Below are positions 1 to 7,645 of a stretch of 64,000 nucleotides of DNA, one piece after another (the stretch's first letter is position 1; every line of letters begins with the position of its first letter). Source of the DNA: Photobacterium proteolyticum (GTDB lineage: Bacteria > Pseudomonadota > Gammaproteobacteria > Enterobacterales > Vibrionaceae); contig NZ_MJIL01000095.1 of NCBI RefSeq assembly GCF_001939735.1, positions 141,635 through 205,634 of the forward strand, written 5' to 3'. Made by a program: the position numbers and the translations under genes. Below the pieces are notes generated by a model. That model made no database searches. It was not told the origin of the DNA and was given only the letters and a program-made list of their open reading frames with translations.

Positions 1-58
1 AGCAACGAACTTATTACCAGGTTCACAAATCCCAGAAAGTAGACGAGATTTTTTCCCA

Positions 59-382
59 ATGAGTGATAACAGCCGTTTGGTATTTTCCACAGAGACAGGC
101 CGAATCAAAGAAGAGAAAGCCGCACCGCAACGCCCAAAAGGTGACGGTGTTGTTCGCATTCAACGCCAAACCAAAGGTAGAAAAGGCAAAGGAGTCTGCA
201 TTGTGACTGGCCTTGATCTTGAAGACGCTCAATTAAAGCTACTGGCTGCAGAACTGAAGAAAGTTTGCGGCTGTGGTGGCTCCGTGAAAGATGGCAATAT
301 CGAGATCCAGGGCGACAAGCGTGACGTCATCAAAGCCACGCTAGAGAAAAAAGGCCACACAGTAAAACTAGCTGGCGGTTAA
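59..382 (+). CDS. yciH: YciH, SUI1/eIF1-like translation factor
   Basis: This 107-residue protein is full length for bacterial YciH, a homologue of eukaryotic initiation factor 1 that affects start-codon and initiator-tRNA selection on the 30S subunit. The SUI1 fold covers roughly residues 30-107. Visible family motifs are GKGVCIVTGL and the Cys/Gly-rich KKVCGCGGSVKDGNIEIQGD, followed by DVIKATLEKKGH. A strong stem-loop terminator follows 20 bases after the stop, so the gene ends its transcript. It is the last host gene before the dif site and prophage. Confidence 0.93.
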   Translation: MSDNSRLVFSTETGRIKEEKAAPQRPKGDGVVRIQRQTKGRKGKGVCIVTGLDLEDAQLKLLAAELKKVCGCGGSVKDGNIEIQGDKRDVIKATLEKKGHTVKLAGG

Positions 383-402
383 TCGCAGAAGCTTAACAAC
401 TG

Positions 403-430
403 AAGCCCGGGAAGCTCTCGGGCTTTTTCT
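403..430 (+). terminator. Rho-independent terminator of yciH
   Basis: AAGCCCG at 403-409 pairs with CGGGCTT at 419-425 and is followed by a T-rich run, directly downstream of yciH. Confidence 0.85.
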
Positions 431-471
431 TATCTGTTAACTGCAGGGGAACGTACGGCAGTTAACAGATA
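431..471. repeat. Perfect 14-bp inverted repeat
   Basis: TATCTGTTAACTGC (431-444) and GCAGTTAACAGATA (458-471) are perfect inverted copies around a 13-base spacer. It lies just after the yciH terminator and about 200 bases from the dif site. It has no T-tract, so it is not an obvious terminator. Its role is unknown. Confidence 0.7.
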
Positions 472-674
472 GCTCTTGTAATTCAAGCTAGCTTTGAAGC
501 ACTAGGCAAACTGAACATTTGCAGCAGAGCTTAAAAATAGGTGTAAATTACCTATTTTATGGTAAATCCGTAATACTGTTAAATTGTACAGTACTGGAAG
601 GCTGCACCATGCACATTGAGAGAATAGGAGGAAAGGTATAAAGAAAACATGTTCTTACCCTCAAAACCCAGCAT

Positions 675-702
675 ATTTAACATAAGGTACATAATGCGCA
701 CT
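675..702. other. dif: dif-like XerC/XerD site (attL)
   Basis: The 28 bp comprise ATTTAACATAA (XerD arm), GGTACA (central region) and TAATGCGCACT (XerC arm). The reverse complement matches the Vibrio dif1 consensus, as recalled, except for two central bases. Both arms look fully canonical, so this copy should still work in chromosome dimer resolution. The last 17 bp recur at 14885-14901, and the two copies bracket the prophage, so this is also the left attachment junction. The surrounding 383-959 contains no convincing gene. Confidence 0.85.
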
Positions 703-959
703 AAGGGGTTATGATTTAACATCTTTGGGTCAGCGCCGATACCTTCGTCATTCTTCGTAAAAAAGTCCTTGGAAACAGTTAGTTAAACCGAAACGTCGCC
801 ATTTTTGCCCGCTTGGTTTGCGGCTAGATTGGTCCGTGCCGAAACGCGGACTCTGTGGCGCTGGTGTCCGTACGCCGTGTTCCATCGTCGCCAGCAATCG
901 TGTCTGCGGTATCCATCGGAAATAACTTTTAACTGGATGAATTTTTTGCGAGGTACATC

Positions 960-1430
960 ATGCTCCATGAATCGTTTGTGAAGTTGTTCTGGCTCCATTT
1001 CAGGTCCATTCCCGAGGCCGCGGCGTGGTTCCACGTCAGCCCGGTCACCGTCAAGCGCTGGCTGTCCGGCTGGATGGACGTCAACCCGATGGCCGAGAAG
1101 CTGCTGATTATCCGCGCCCGCGGCTACCTGCCGGACGATACCCGCTGGCGCGGTTTCCGGGTCGACGAGGATTACGCGGTCATCGTCACGCCCACCGGGC
1201 GCCGTTTCAGCCCCAAGGAGCTGGACTCGTGGGCCGAGCGCGTCGACGAGTACCACGCCCTGAAACGGATGTACGAACTGGACTACGTCCCGGTGCGCTC
1301 CAACGTGGTGACGCCGCTGCCGTTCCGTGGCGGTCGCCGGGTGAAAGCAGTCCAAAGTGACACGGTCACCAAGGCCAAGAAGAAGGAGTACCGGAGGATA
1401 CAGGCCAAGCGGAACAAGCAGGCTCCCTAG
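960..1430 (+). CDS. Phage HTH-like protein (DUF3653 type)
   Basis: The 156-residue protein resembles phage proteins of the DUF3653 type seen in Vibrio elements. The N-terminal segment IPEAAAWFHVSPVTVKRWLS (about residues 20-40) looks like a helix-turn-helix. The middle has RWRGFRVDEDYAVIVTPTGR, and the C-terminus is very basic (KAKKKEYRRIQAKRNKQ), which suits nucleic-acid binding. It is one of only two rightward genes in the prophage, next to the left attachment site, and converges with the OLD gene at a shared terminator. A regulatory role is inferred; the molecular function is not established. Confidence 0.7.
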   Translation: MLHESFVKLFWLHFRSIPEAAAWFHVSPVTVKRWLSGWMDVNPMAEKLLIIRARGYLPDDTRWRGFRVDEDYAVIVTPTGRRFSPKELDSWAERVDEYHALKRMYELDYVPVRSNVVTPLPFRGGRRVKAVQSDTVTKAKKKEYRRIQAKRNKQAP

Positions 1431-1444
1431 CCTGCGGGTATGAA

Positions 1445-1466
1445 AAAGCCCGCGGTTGCGGGCTTT
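1445..1466. terminator. Bidirectional terminator
   Basis: AAAGCCCGC (1445-1453) pairs with GCGGGCTTT (1458-1466) around GGTT, with A/T-rich flanks on both sides. It lies between two convergent genes. Confidence 0.8.
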
Positions 1467-1468
1467 GA

Positions 1469-3418
1469 TTATTTTAATTTATTCTTTATATCTTCAACCC
1501 ATGCAGGTGTATCAGCTTTTATAAAACTTTGGCACTCCTGATATTTAATTGCCAGTTGATATTTTACTTTTTCATTTGATAGTTCTTCTATAAATTTTGG
1601 ATGTATCTTGTATCCATCCATATCTTTTTTCTCAAGCCAAGGTATACCGTGATTAATTAAAGAATACTTAAACCCTTCTACAAACTCGACATGTTTCAAA
1701 TATTGAGCAATAGTTTCATTTTCCGGCGCTATGAGCTGAAGCGCTGCATAGAAAACAGTGGGGTTTAAGCAGTCCTCTATTGTTACAGTTGTTGCGTCAG
1801 GAGATGAAACAGAGTTTAATTTAATTTCAAGATTGTTTTTATCGTACCCTAATCGTTCAAAAAACAATTTATCATCAAATTTTTTAGAAGTATAACGTTC
1901 AACTTTTATCAAGTTTGATGTATCCGTATCAATTAAGCAATAAACCTTACCTTTAATAGCTCTTCTTTCTTGCTTGTCATCAAAGGGGACAGATAAGAAT
2001 TCAAATATCTTTTTCACATTACCATTACCATTGAATGGCAAAACAATAATGTTGTCATCATTTAAATATGTATTAAGGTAAATTGCATCCTCATACCCTT
2101 CACATATAATCCATTTGACATCTTTCTTCTTGATTATCGATAACACAGAACTCATCAAATCGAAATAACTCTTCATTTCTAATGACTCAGGGAAAGACCG
2201 TCTATAGTCATAAAGATTAGTTAGCGGATAACTATTATACGTTATTTCATTATTATCTTTAGTGTCTATGTAATGGAGCATTCCTGTTGTAGGTCTTAAT
2301 AACAAGCCATACCAGTGAGTGGTTATGAATATGTTGCGCTTATACTTTTCCGCAAGGTCCATTAGCAGTGAAAATTGTTCAAATCTGTGTTGGCTATCAA
2401 GGGAGCTTTCGGGCTCATCAATGGCTAGAATAGTTTCAGTTGCTTTTTCTGAGTCTGTAGAAAGTAACTTAGTAGCTACATCGATTAAAGCTACACGCTG
2501 TTGACCAGAGCTTAAGCTTTTTAGTTTCTTCTGATTTTTCGTTAGTTCTCTGATACTAAAGAACTCATTTATTACAATATCGATAACATCGGAAGATTTA
2601 ATTGATTTTTTGTGGTTATCCTTGGCGATAAAGCTATAGCTATTATCTATCCTACTATTTATATCACTTATATAATCTTCTAGCTTATCATTAATGATAC
2701 TTATGATGCTTTTTTTTGCCTTTCTTGGGTTTTCAGTATCAACCGTTATATCCTTTTTGTCCAAAAGTTGTTTAATCTCATCAACAACACTCTTATCCAT
2801 CAATGATTGGAGTTCTTTCGCTTGAAGATTTAGAAACTCGTTAACCTGGCTTTCTATTGGGAAGTAAATGTAACTATAATGGCTAAGGATATCTTTATAT
2901 AACTGGTTGACCACCTCTTTTGAAACTGAATCCTTTCTTGTCAGGTTACGAACTTTACTGTCAAACAACGTTGTCATTAAAATATCATTCTTTTTGTTTT
3001 TCCCTATAGCAAATAAATAGTAGTCTTCAGTATTTACATCAGACTTTATCCTTTCTCTTAAAGCTATAAATGATTTTGCATTGTCATTTGTTTGATATTG
3101 AGTGAAGTCAAAGTTCCAAAATGCATCAGAAATTGAGTTGTATTGCTTGTTATATTTTGATGAGCCTTTAAATAGTTTCTTTTCAATGAGAAAAACAGGA
3201 AAAATACTGGTTCTATCATTCTTTTTACCAACAGTTGTTTCCCATTTTTTAGCTTCAACATTATTTAAGATGCAATTTAAAGCATCTAGTATTGAAGACT
3301 TTCCTACTCCGTTATCTCCAATTAAAATGTTAAAGTTTGATACACCATGTTCAGAAAACGATATAAAATGGCCATTTTCGTAACACTTATAGTTTGATAA
3401 AAAAAGCCCAACAATCAT
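1469..3418 (-). CDS. OLD-family ATPase-TOPRIM nuclease (prophage cargo)
   Basis: The 649-residue protein joins an SMC/ABC-type ATPase to a TOPRIM nuclease, the layout of OLD-family proteins. Walker A GDNGVGKSS is at residues 34-42, an ABC signature-like LSSGQQR near 302, Walker B ILAIDEPESS near 330 and a switch His in ITTHW near 366. TOPRIM acidic residues appear as ICEGYED near 438 and LIDTDT near 495. OLD proteins often act in phage exclusion or DNA defence. The gene is strikingly AT-rich inside a GC-rich prophage and sits at its edge, so it looks like acquired cargo (a moron). A standalone defence role is inferred. Confidence 0.83.
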   Translation of the reverse strand: MIVGLFLSNYKCYENGHFISFSEHGVSNFNILIGDNGVGKSSILDALNCILNNVEAKKWETTVGKKNDRTSIFPVFLIEKKLFKGSSKYNKQYNSISDAFWNFDFTQYQTNDNAKSFIALRERIKSDVNTEDYYLFAIGKNKKNDILMTTLFDSKVRNLTRKDSVSKEVVNQLYKDILSHYSYIYFPIESQVNEFLNLQAKELQSLMDKSVVDEIKQLLDKKDITVDTENPRKAKKSIISIINDKLEDYISDINSRIDNSYSFIAKDNHKKSIKSSDVIDIVINEFFSIRELTKNQKKLKSLSSGQQRVALIDVATKLLSTDSEKATETILAIDEPESSLDSQHRFEQFSLLMDLAEKYKRNIFITTHWYGLLLRPTTGMLHYIDTKDNNEITYNSYPLTNLYDYRRSFPESLEMKSYFDLMSSVLSIIKKKDVKWIICEGYEDAIYLNTYLNDDNIIVLPFNGNGNVKKIFEFLSVPFDDKQERRAIKGKVYCLIDTDTSNLIKVERYTSKKFDDKLFFERLGYDKNNLEIKLNSVSSPDATTVTIEDCLNPTVFYAALQLIAPENETIAQYLKHVEFVEGFKYSLINHGIPWLEKKDMDGYKIHPKFIEELSNEKVKYQLAIKYQECQSFIKADTPAWVEDIKNKLK

Positions 3419-3510
3419 AACAACCCCAAGACAATACTTTAATTGATGAATTGTATTACTTATTGAGCCTTTGTGTACATAAATCTAGTCACAAAACTAT
3501 CAAGAACATT

Positions 3511-3663
3511 CTACTTCCGTCTTTCGATACATGCTATTCGCTTTTCATGGTTCTCAATAATCTTTTTTAACCAGTCAATATCCGTTTTCATGGCAATCCC
3601 GGTACCAAAGGCCGAGAAAAAGCCAGTTGCCGCAGCGACCAGCACAGTCTGGTAGACATCCAT
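3511..3663 (-). CDS. Small membrane protein, prophage
   Basis: This 50-residue reading frame starts at ATG 3663 with one hydrophobic helix (about residues 5-25, VLVAAATGFFSAFGTGIAM). A charged amphipathic tail follows (DIDWLKKIIENHEKRIACIE) that resembles small phage holin-like or XhlA-like tails. It is the last gene of the leftward virion block, 9 bases after the stop of its upstream neighbour. A holin or membrane role is a guess from shape and position. Confidence 0.6.
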   Translation of the reverse strand: MDVYQTVLVAAATGFFSAFGTGIAMKTDIDWLKKIIENHEKRIACIERRK

Positions 3664-3672
3664 AGAAGCCCC

Positions 3673-3888
3673 CTAGCCTTTTTCCTTGCGGGCGACGTCC
3701 CAAAGGCCAATCGTGGCAGCGGCTGCAATTGGAATGGCTCCGCCAATCTGAGCACCGGACGCGCCAAGGGTGACGGTGACCAGCTCGCTGTTCCCGGTCA
3801 GCAGGCCCACGGCAGCACTGCCGAGCAGCATTAGTCCGGTTTTGGTGCTGGATTCTTTCAGGTTAAGCAGTTTCTTGAAGTTAATCAT
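3673..3888 (-). CDS. Prophage membrane protein, 71 aa
   Basis: The protein has a basic amphipathic N-terminus (MINFKKLLNLKESSTKTG) and then Ala/Gly-rich hydrophobic stretches (about residues 18-33 and 44-62), probably two membrane helices. Its ATG overlaps the stop of the upstream 35-residue gene (ATGA type). It resembles virion or internal-membrane proteins of PM2-like phages only by size and position. Part of this gene and its upstream leader recurs, degraded, near 23647-23721. Confidence 0.7.
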   Translation of the reverse strand: MINFKKLLNLKESSTKTGLMLLGSAAVGLLTGNSELVTVTLGASGAQIGGAIPIAAAATIGLWDVARKEKG

Positions 3889-3992
3889 AACAGTCCTTGT
3901 GAACGTAAGAATTTAAGGGTGTACGCGCCGAGAACCATCCCGGCAACGCTGATTGCAATCTTGGTGGCGACGATTTTGGTGGCGGGGCTCAT
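3885..3992 (-). CDS. Tiny membrane protein, 35 aa, prophage
   Basis: This ORF starts at ATG 3992, overlapping the TGA of the lysozyme-like gene, and ends overlapping the next ATG. A single hydrophobic helix spans residues about 8-24 (VATKIAISVAGMVLGAYTL), with a basic C-terminus. The stop-start overlaps on both sides support translation. The function is unknown; a virion membrane protein is plausible. Confidence 0.6.
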   Translation of the reverse strand: MSPATKIVATKIAISVAGMVLGAYTLKFLRSQGLL

Positions 3993-4501
3993 GCCAGTGT
4001 TACCCCTTCCATGACTTCACTCATGGTGTAGCGATAGCCGACTTCCATCCGTGCCATGGCTTGTATCAGTACCGCGGCGGTGTTGTCGTTGCGAACGTCG
4101 AGCAAGTCGTGCTTTCCGTAGCCCGTCCACCGGGCCACCAAGTCGGCGTAATGGTCGCTCTCGTTTTCGTGGCTCGGGGCAAAGGTGTGCACGATGCTCT
4201 CGATGGTGTTGATGCCGCGCTTCTGGTAGCTGCGCAGCACGCGGGTACCTGCCCGGAAGCCCCATTTATCATCCTCGAAGATGCAGAAACGGCCGTCACT
4301 GCCGACCTGCCCGTGCCACTTGTTGCGCTTGCTGTATTCGATGTTGAGCGGGTTATTGTTGCGAATTCCGCGGTTTTGTCCTGATGCCATAGTGTCTGTC
4401 ATCCCTGTGAGTTGTTGCCATGAAAGGCCACCCGAGCGGGCGGCCTGTTTGCGGCTGTTGAGCCAAAGTAAAACGAGGGCCAACGCCAACAGCCATTTCA
4501 T
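3989..4501 (-). CDS. Lysozyme-like virion protein (structural protein P5 type)
   Basis: The 170-residue protein starts with a membrane anchor (MKWLLALALVLLWL). It then carries RGIRNNNPLNIEY, the hallmark of a phage family often annotated as structural protein P5 and thought to be lysozyme/transglycosylase-like. Further motifs are GQVGSDGRFCIFED, WGFRAGTRVLRSY and WTGYGKHDLLDVRNDNT. Such proteins probably open the peptidoglycan during DNA entry. The anchor agrees with a membrane-containing virion. It overlaps both neighbours by 4 bases. The catalytic assignment is inferred from the family. Confidence 0.75.
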   Translation of the reverse strand: MKWLLALALVLLWLNSRKQAARSGGLSWQQLTGMTDTMASGQNRGIRNNNPLNIEYSKRNKWHGQVGSDGRFCIFEDDKWGFRAGTRVLRSYQKRGINTIESIVHTFAPSHENESDHYADLVARWTGYGKHDLLDVRNDNTAAVLIQAMARMEVGYRYTMSEVMEGVTLA

Positions 4502-5595
4502 CGGTAGAACCCGAGTCCGACGGGCATCGAGCTGTATTGCAGCCAGAAGTTATACCCGAAGTCGTTCATCCCGTTCAGCTTGGTGTAGTCCGCCTGGCTA
4601 AACTCAATGGTGAAAGAATCCGGCTTGATGTCCGTCACCTTGGCGCTCTTGTAGTCGCGGCAGTTAATAATTAAGTGCTGCCGCGGGTCGTACATGTACG
4701 GGAAATGGCGGTTGAAGCTGTACTTGACGGTATTGGGTGCCACCGTTTCAACCTTGGCGGCACCGGATAAGGGGTCGCTGTCAATGAAATGGCCGTAGCT
4801 GTCGGGCTGGCGGCGATTGATAAACCGGGCCGGACTGTCGCCATGCACCCCGCTATGCCAGAGCGCCGCGTCATAGATATACGCGCTGCCGCCGTTCTCT
4901 ACCTTGAGGAACAGCGCGAACATGCCGGGACCGGAGCGGGCATACTGGTATAAATCGACGCTTTTGGTCTCTACAGTAATCGGCTCATCGATATGATGGT
5001 CTTTGTCCATGACGTAGGTGTTTTCGCCATATCGCCAGCTCAAGTCCATGCTGTTGCTGTAGGGGCTCAGCTTGGCAATCCCCACCGTGACCGTCGAGCC
5101 TTTCACCCCGGTCAGGGTGAAGCGCCCTTTCAGTGCCGTGTGGTCCATGCCGTTCATCGGCACCGTGACCACCTGATACAAGGTAAAGTCCCGGCACAGT
5201 ACTTGTAGCGCGCCGCTTTCCCTGTCTACGGTCTGTTTCCAGCTCATTGGGCGGCCGTTGGCTACCAGTGCCGGATAGCTCTGGGTTTTGTCAAAAGGCA
5301 CCTCCATGGCCCAGCCATTGGTAACCAGCATCGAGCCGCGGCCGTTGCCCACCGTCAGGGACAAATCCGGCTTTACGCCTGCGGTCATGTGCATGCTGCG
5401 GACCATGTGCGCCAAGGCACCGGATTGCGATGTCCAGCCCTCATTAAACTTCGGATTGACCAGCAGGTTCTCGGCCCCGCCAAGCCCGTCGATTTTCTCG
5501 TACAGCTCGGCAACGGTCATTTCCATTAGCTCGGCCAGAAACTCAATTTTGTTGCGTGCGCTGCCCGCAGGCAGCTGGTCTTTCAGTGTGCTCAT
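4498..5595 (-). CDS. Putative receptor-binding spike protein
   Basis: The 365-residue soluble protein has no signal peptide. A short N-terminal helix (about residues 18-40, KIEFLAELMEMTVAELYEKI) is followed by NLLVNPKFNEGWTSQSG, the start typical of carbohydrate-binding jelly-roll domains in phage fibres. Long beta-rich sequence follows. Its size is close to that of the PM2 spike P1 (about 335 residues), and it sits at the end of the virion operon beside the lysozyme-like gene. Spike function is inferred from position, size and the jelly-roll-like start. Confidence 0.62.
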   Translation of the reverse strand: MSTLKDQLPAGSARNKIEFLAELMEMTVAELYEKIDGLGGAENLLVNPKFNEGWTSQSGALAHMVRSMHMTAGVKPDLSLTVGNGRGSMLVTNGWAMEVPFDKTQSYPALVANGRPMSWKQTVDRESGALQVLCRDFTLYQVVTVPMNGMDHTALKGRFTLTGVKGSTVTVGIAKLSPYSNSMDLSWRYGENTYVMDKDHHIDEPITVETKSVDLYQYARSGPGMFALFLKVENGGSAYIYDAALWHSGVHGDSPARFINRRQPDSYGHFIDSDPLSGAAKVETVAPNTVKYSFNRHFPYMYDPRQHLIINCRDYKSAKVTDIKPDSFTIEFSQADYTKLNGMNDFGYNFWLQYSSMPVGLGFYR

Positions 5596-6410
5596 CGGCT
5601 CACCTCGATAATTTGAATGGTATCGCCGTCGGTCCCGGCAAAGGCCAGCTCGGCGGTAGTTTCCAGTTTCAGCGGCTCGCCCGGTGTCAGCTCCCAGTCA
5701 CTGCCGAGGGTCACGGCGTGTGTGTTGGTGGTCGGCGCCTTGAGTAAAACGTGACAGCGTGACGTATTCTTTGCCAGTACCGCGGCCCCGGCAGCCAGTG
5801 TCAGTACTTGGCTGGCAACGCTATCGCCGCCGACAGGCTTGGTCAGTAGCGGCGTGGTGGCATAGACGCGGACCGCCTGCCCGGTTTCCAGTTTGACCTT
5901 GGGCAGTTCGGTAACCCCGACCTGCTGGCCCGCAGCCAGTACAACGTCTGGCAAATGCGTCACCGCCAGTTGCTGATTGGCTGCCAGTTGGATAGCGGGC
6001 AGTTGTGACACGGTCACCTGTTGGCCGTCGGCTAGCTGGACTTTCGGCAGTTGGGAGATACCAATCACCTGCCCGTCTGCCAGCATCACGGGGCTGGCAA
6101 TATCGACCTGTTGCCCCGGTGCGAACACCACCGCGGGCATCTGGGTGACATCCACTTTCTGCCCGTCCGTCGGTGGGATATAGCGGCCGAAACCGCAGAT
6201 AATAGACACGGCTCCGGCCTCGCCCAAGTTCTCGACCGTAATCCGCCCGGTTAACTTGCTGTCGATGATTTGAGCGCCCGGCTTGAGGCGGTACTCGCCA
6301 CGTTCGGTACGGATGAGCACGGTATCGGGGCATGCCTCGATATAGAGGAACTCCCCGATTGCCTGAAACTGCTCCTGCTGGCGCGGTTGCATTACACGGT
6401 TAAATGTCAT
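5592..6410 (-). CDS. Virion protein with 16-residue tandem repeats
   Basis: The 272-residue protein has a globular N-terminus (about 1-85). About six imperfect 16-residue repeats follow (residues about 86-185) with the pattern LPxVxLAxGQQVxVSQ, for example LPKVQLADGQQVTVSQ and LPDVVLAAGQQVGVTE. The C-terminus is beta-rich (about 190-272). The regular hydrophobic alternation suggests a beta-solenoid or extended stalk. It overlaps both neighbours by 4 bases and lies just upstream of the spike gene, so it may form a vertex stalk or penton. This is inferred; no family is recognised with confidence. Confidence 0.65.
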   Translation of the reverse strand: MTFNRVMQPRQQEQFQAIGEFLYIEACPDTVLIRTERGEYRLKPGAQIIDSKLTGRITVENLGEAGAVSIICGFGRYIPPTDGQKVDVTQMPAVVFAPGQQVDIASPVMLADGQVIGISQLPKVQLADGQQVTVSQLPAIQLAANQQLAVTHLPDVVLAAGQQVGVTELPKVKLETGQAVRVYATTPLLTKPVGGDSVASQVLTLAAGAAVLAKNTSRCHVLLKAPTTNTHAVTLGSDWELTPGEPLKLETTAELAFAGTDGDTIQIIEVSR

Positions 6411-7018
6411 TTCTTACCCCCGAAAATCGCCATCATGGCCAAGAAGAAGAAAATCAGCCCGACCATCATGGTCATCTGCTTGGAGGTGGCGACCTGCCCG
6501 CCGTCGGCCTTCATCGCCGCAAGGTCTTTAATCGTCGCGAGGTTCTCGGCATTCTGTGTCGCTTGGTTGCCCGCCAGCCCGGCAAGCATCTGTAGGTTTT
6601 CACCGTGGGCTGTGCTGACATGCTTCATCGCATTGTTCGACACCTCGGCATTGGCCTTGAGGGCATCCCGGCCGAAATCGAACGACTTGCCGAGTGCGGC
6701 CTCGTTCGAGGCCAGCGCATCGCGGCCAAAATCCATGGCCGAATCCACGGTCTCCTTGCCCATTTTCAAGGCCGCTTTGGACACGTCGGCATTGCTGTCC
6801 AGTGCTGCCTTGGTCACCTGGGTGTTGCTGGTCAATGCCAGCTCGCCCAGCTCTGAGGCCCGTGCCATGGCTCCGTGGTCCGTCATGTTGACGTTGATAT
6901 TCGAGCCGTTGACGCCCGAAATCGCCACACCGAGGTTATCGCCGTCAATGGCGTTCTGGCCGCTGGTATTGGTTGTGGTCGTGGTGTTCTTGCTTGAGCT
7001 TTTGCCTCCCTTACCCAT
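6407..7018 (-). CDS. Prophage coiled-coil protein with C-terminal membrane anchor
   Basis: This 203-residue reading starts at ATG 7018, preceded by GGGGGTGCGC. An N-terminal Gly/Ser/Thr/Asn-rich tail (KSSSKNTTTTTNTSG) leads into a long Ala-rich helical region (residues about 50-165). There, near-repeats such as SAMDFGRDALASNEA and KSFDFGRDALKANAE recur about every 22 residues. A C-terminal membrane helix (MTMMVGLIFFFLAMMAIFG) ends it. It is probably a membrane-anchored trimeric or tape-like virion protein. No exact family is recognised. Confidence 0.65.
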   Translation of the reverse strand: MGKGGKSSSKNTTTTTNTSGQNAIDGDNLGVAISGVNGSNINVNMTDHGAMARASELGELALTSNTQVTKAALDSNADVSKAALKMGKETVDSAMDFGRDALASNEAALGKSFDFGRDALKANAEVSNNAMKHVSTAHGENLQMLAGLAGNQATQNAENLATIKDLAAMKADGGQVATSKQMTMMVGLIFFFLAMMAIFGGKK

Positions 7019-7442
7019 GCGCACCCCCGACTAGTTCCAGTTGATGAACGGTCTCGGCCTTGCCGTCAAACTCCCGCACCTGCTCGGTTTGCTCAAAGCC
7101 AAAGCGGCCAAGAATCCGACGCATGCCCTTGCGGTAGGTGTGATAGCTGATAGCCCGGTACCCGCAGTTCGTAGCGCGTTCGATAATGTGACTGGCAGCC
7201 TGTACCAATCCGCGGCCCGTCATGGCAACGATATGGAAACGGCCGTCAAGGCGACGGCTGACAAACCATAGCTTGATGCCCTTGCCCGTCAACAGGTAGA
7301 AGCTGCCCCGCTTGTCCTCAAGCAGGTCACGGACGAACTCAAATTCGCCCTTGGGGTCATCCGAACCCTCGAAGGCGGGTTTGAGCAGTTTCAGGTGTGC
7401 CGGAAAGTCGGCCGCTGCCGGGCGAATCAATCGAAAGTGCAT
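7011..7442 (-). CDS. GNAT-like protein in virion operon
   Basis: The 143-residue protein has a GNAT-like pattern. A helix-beta N-terminus (RLIRPAAADFPAHLKLLK) is followed by a central strand pair (GIKLWFVSRRLDGRFHIVAM). Then comes GRGLVQAASHIIERATNCGY, placed where GNAT enzymes bind acetyl-CoA, and finally YRKGMRRILGRFGFEQ, typical of the last GNAT helix and strand. It overlaps the next gene by 8 bases inside the structural block. It could modify a virion or host protein, or be a structural protein using the fold. The assignment is moderate. Confidence 0.6.
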   Translation of the reverse strand: MHFRLIRPAAADFPAHLKLLKPAFEGSDDPKGEFEFVRDLLEDKRGSFYLLTGKGIKLWFVSRRLDGRFHIVAMTGRGLVQAASHIIERATNCGYRAISYHTYRKGMRRILGRFGFEQTEQVREFDGKAETVHQLELVGGAHG

Positions 7443-7645
7443 TAGCCCCCCTTACCCATCAAAAACCACATGCCCACGAGGACAACAACCATCAGCAGCA
7501 GGTTCGAACTGCCGCCGCCCATATTGATATCACCGACGCGAAAGCCTGACTTGTTATTGGCCTTGGCGCTCGATGGCCCGGCGGCCCCGCCGCCTGCATC
7601 AATCGGCATCGTGCCGGAGTTGGTAAGTCCCGGAATACTGAGCAT
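7442..7645 (-). CDS. Small membrane protein, 67 aa, prophage
   Basis: The start is placed at ATG 7645 (MLSIPGLTNSG) because it overlaps the TAA of the upstream gene as TAATG. A Gly/Ala-rich soluble stretch precedes one C-terminal membrane helix (NLLLMVVVLVGMWFLMG). This shape recurs in the neighbouring tiny genes and suits an internal-membrane virus. The function is unknown. Confidence 0.65.
   Translation of the reverse strand: MLSIPGLTNSGTMPIDAGGGAAGPSSAKANNKSGFRVGDINMGGGSSNLLLMVVVLVGMWFLMGKGG

Noticed and set aside
783..1355. Long leftward open frame opposite the DUF3653-like gene
   Set aside because: It lies antisense to a better-supported gene in GC-rich DNA where long chance frames are common. 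It has no ribosome-binding site, and its His/Arg/Asp-rich composition is not protein-like.
5800..6200. Possible CRISPR-like array
   Set aside because: The 48-base periodicity is coding (16-residue repeats); the units diverge and there are no spacers. No other CRISPR-like repeats or cas genes were seen.
5821..6333. 170-codon leftward frame inside the repeat protein gene
   Set aside because: It is a shifted frame of the 48-base repeats, rich in Arg, Pro and Gly. The overlapping gene has coupled starts and stops and clear structure.
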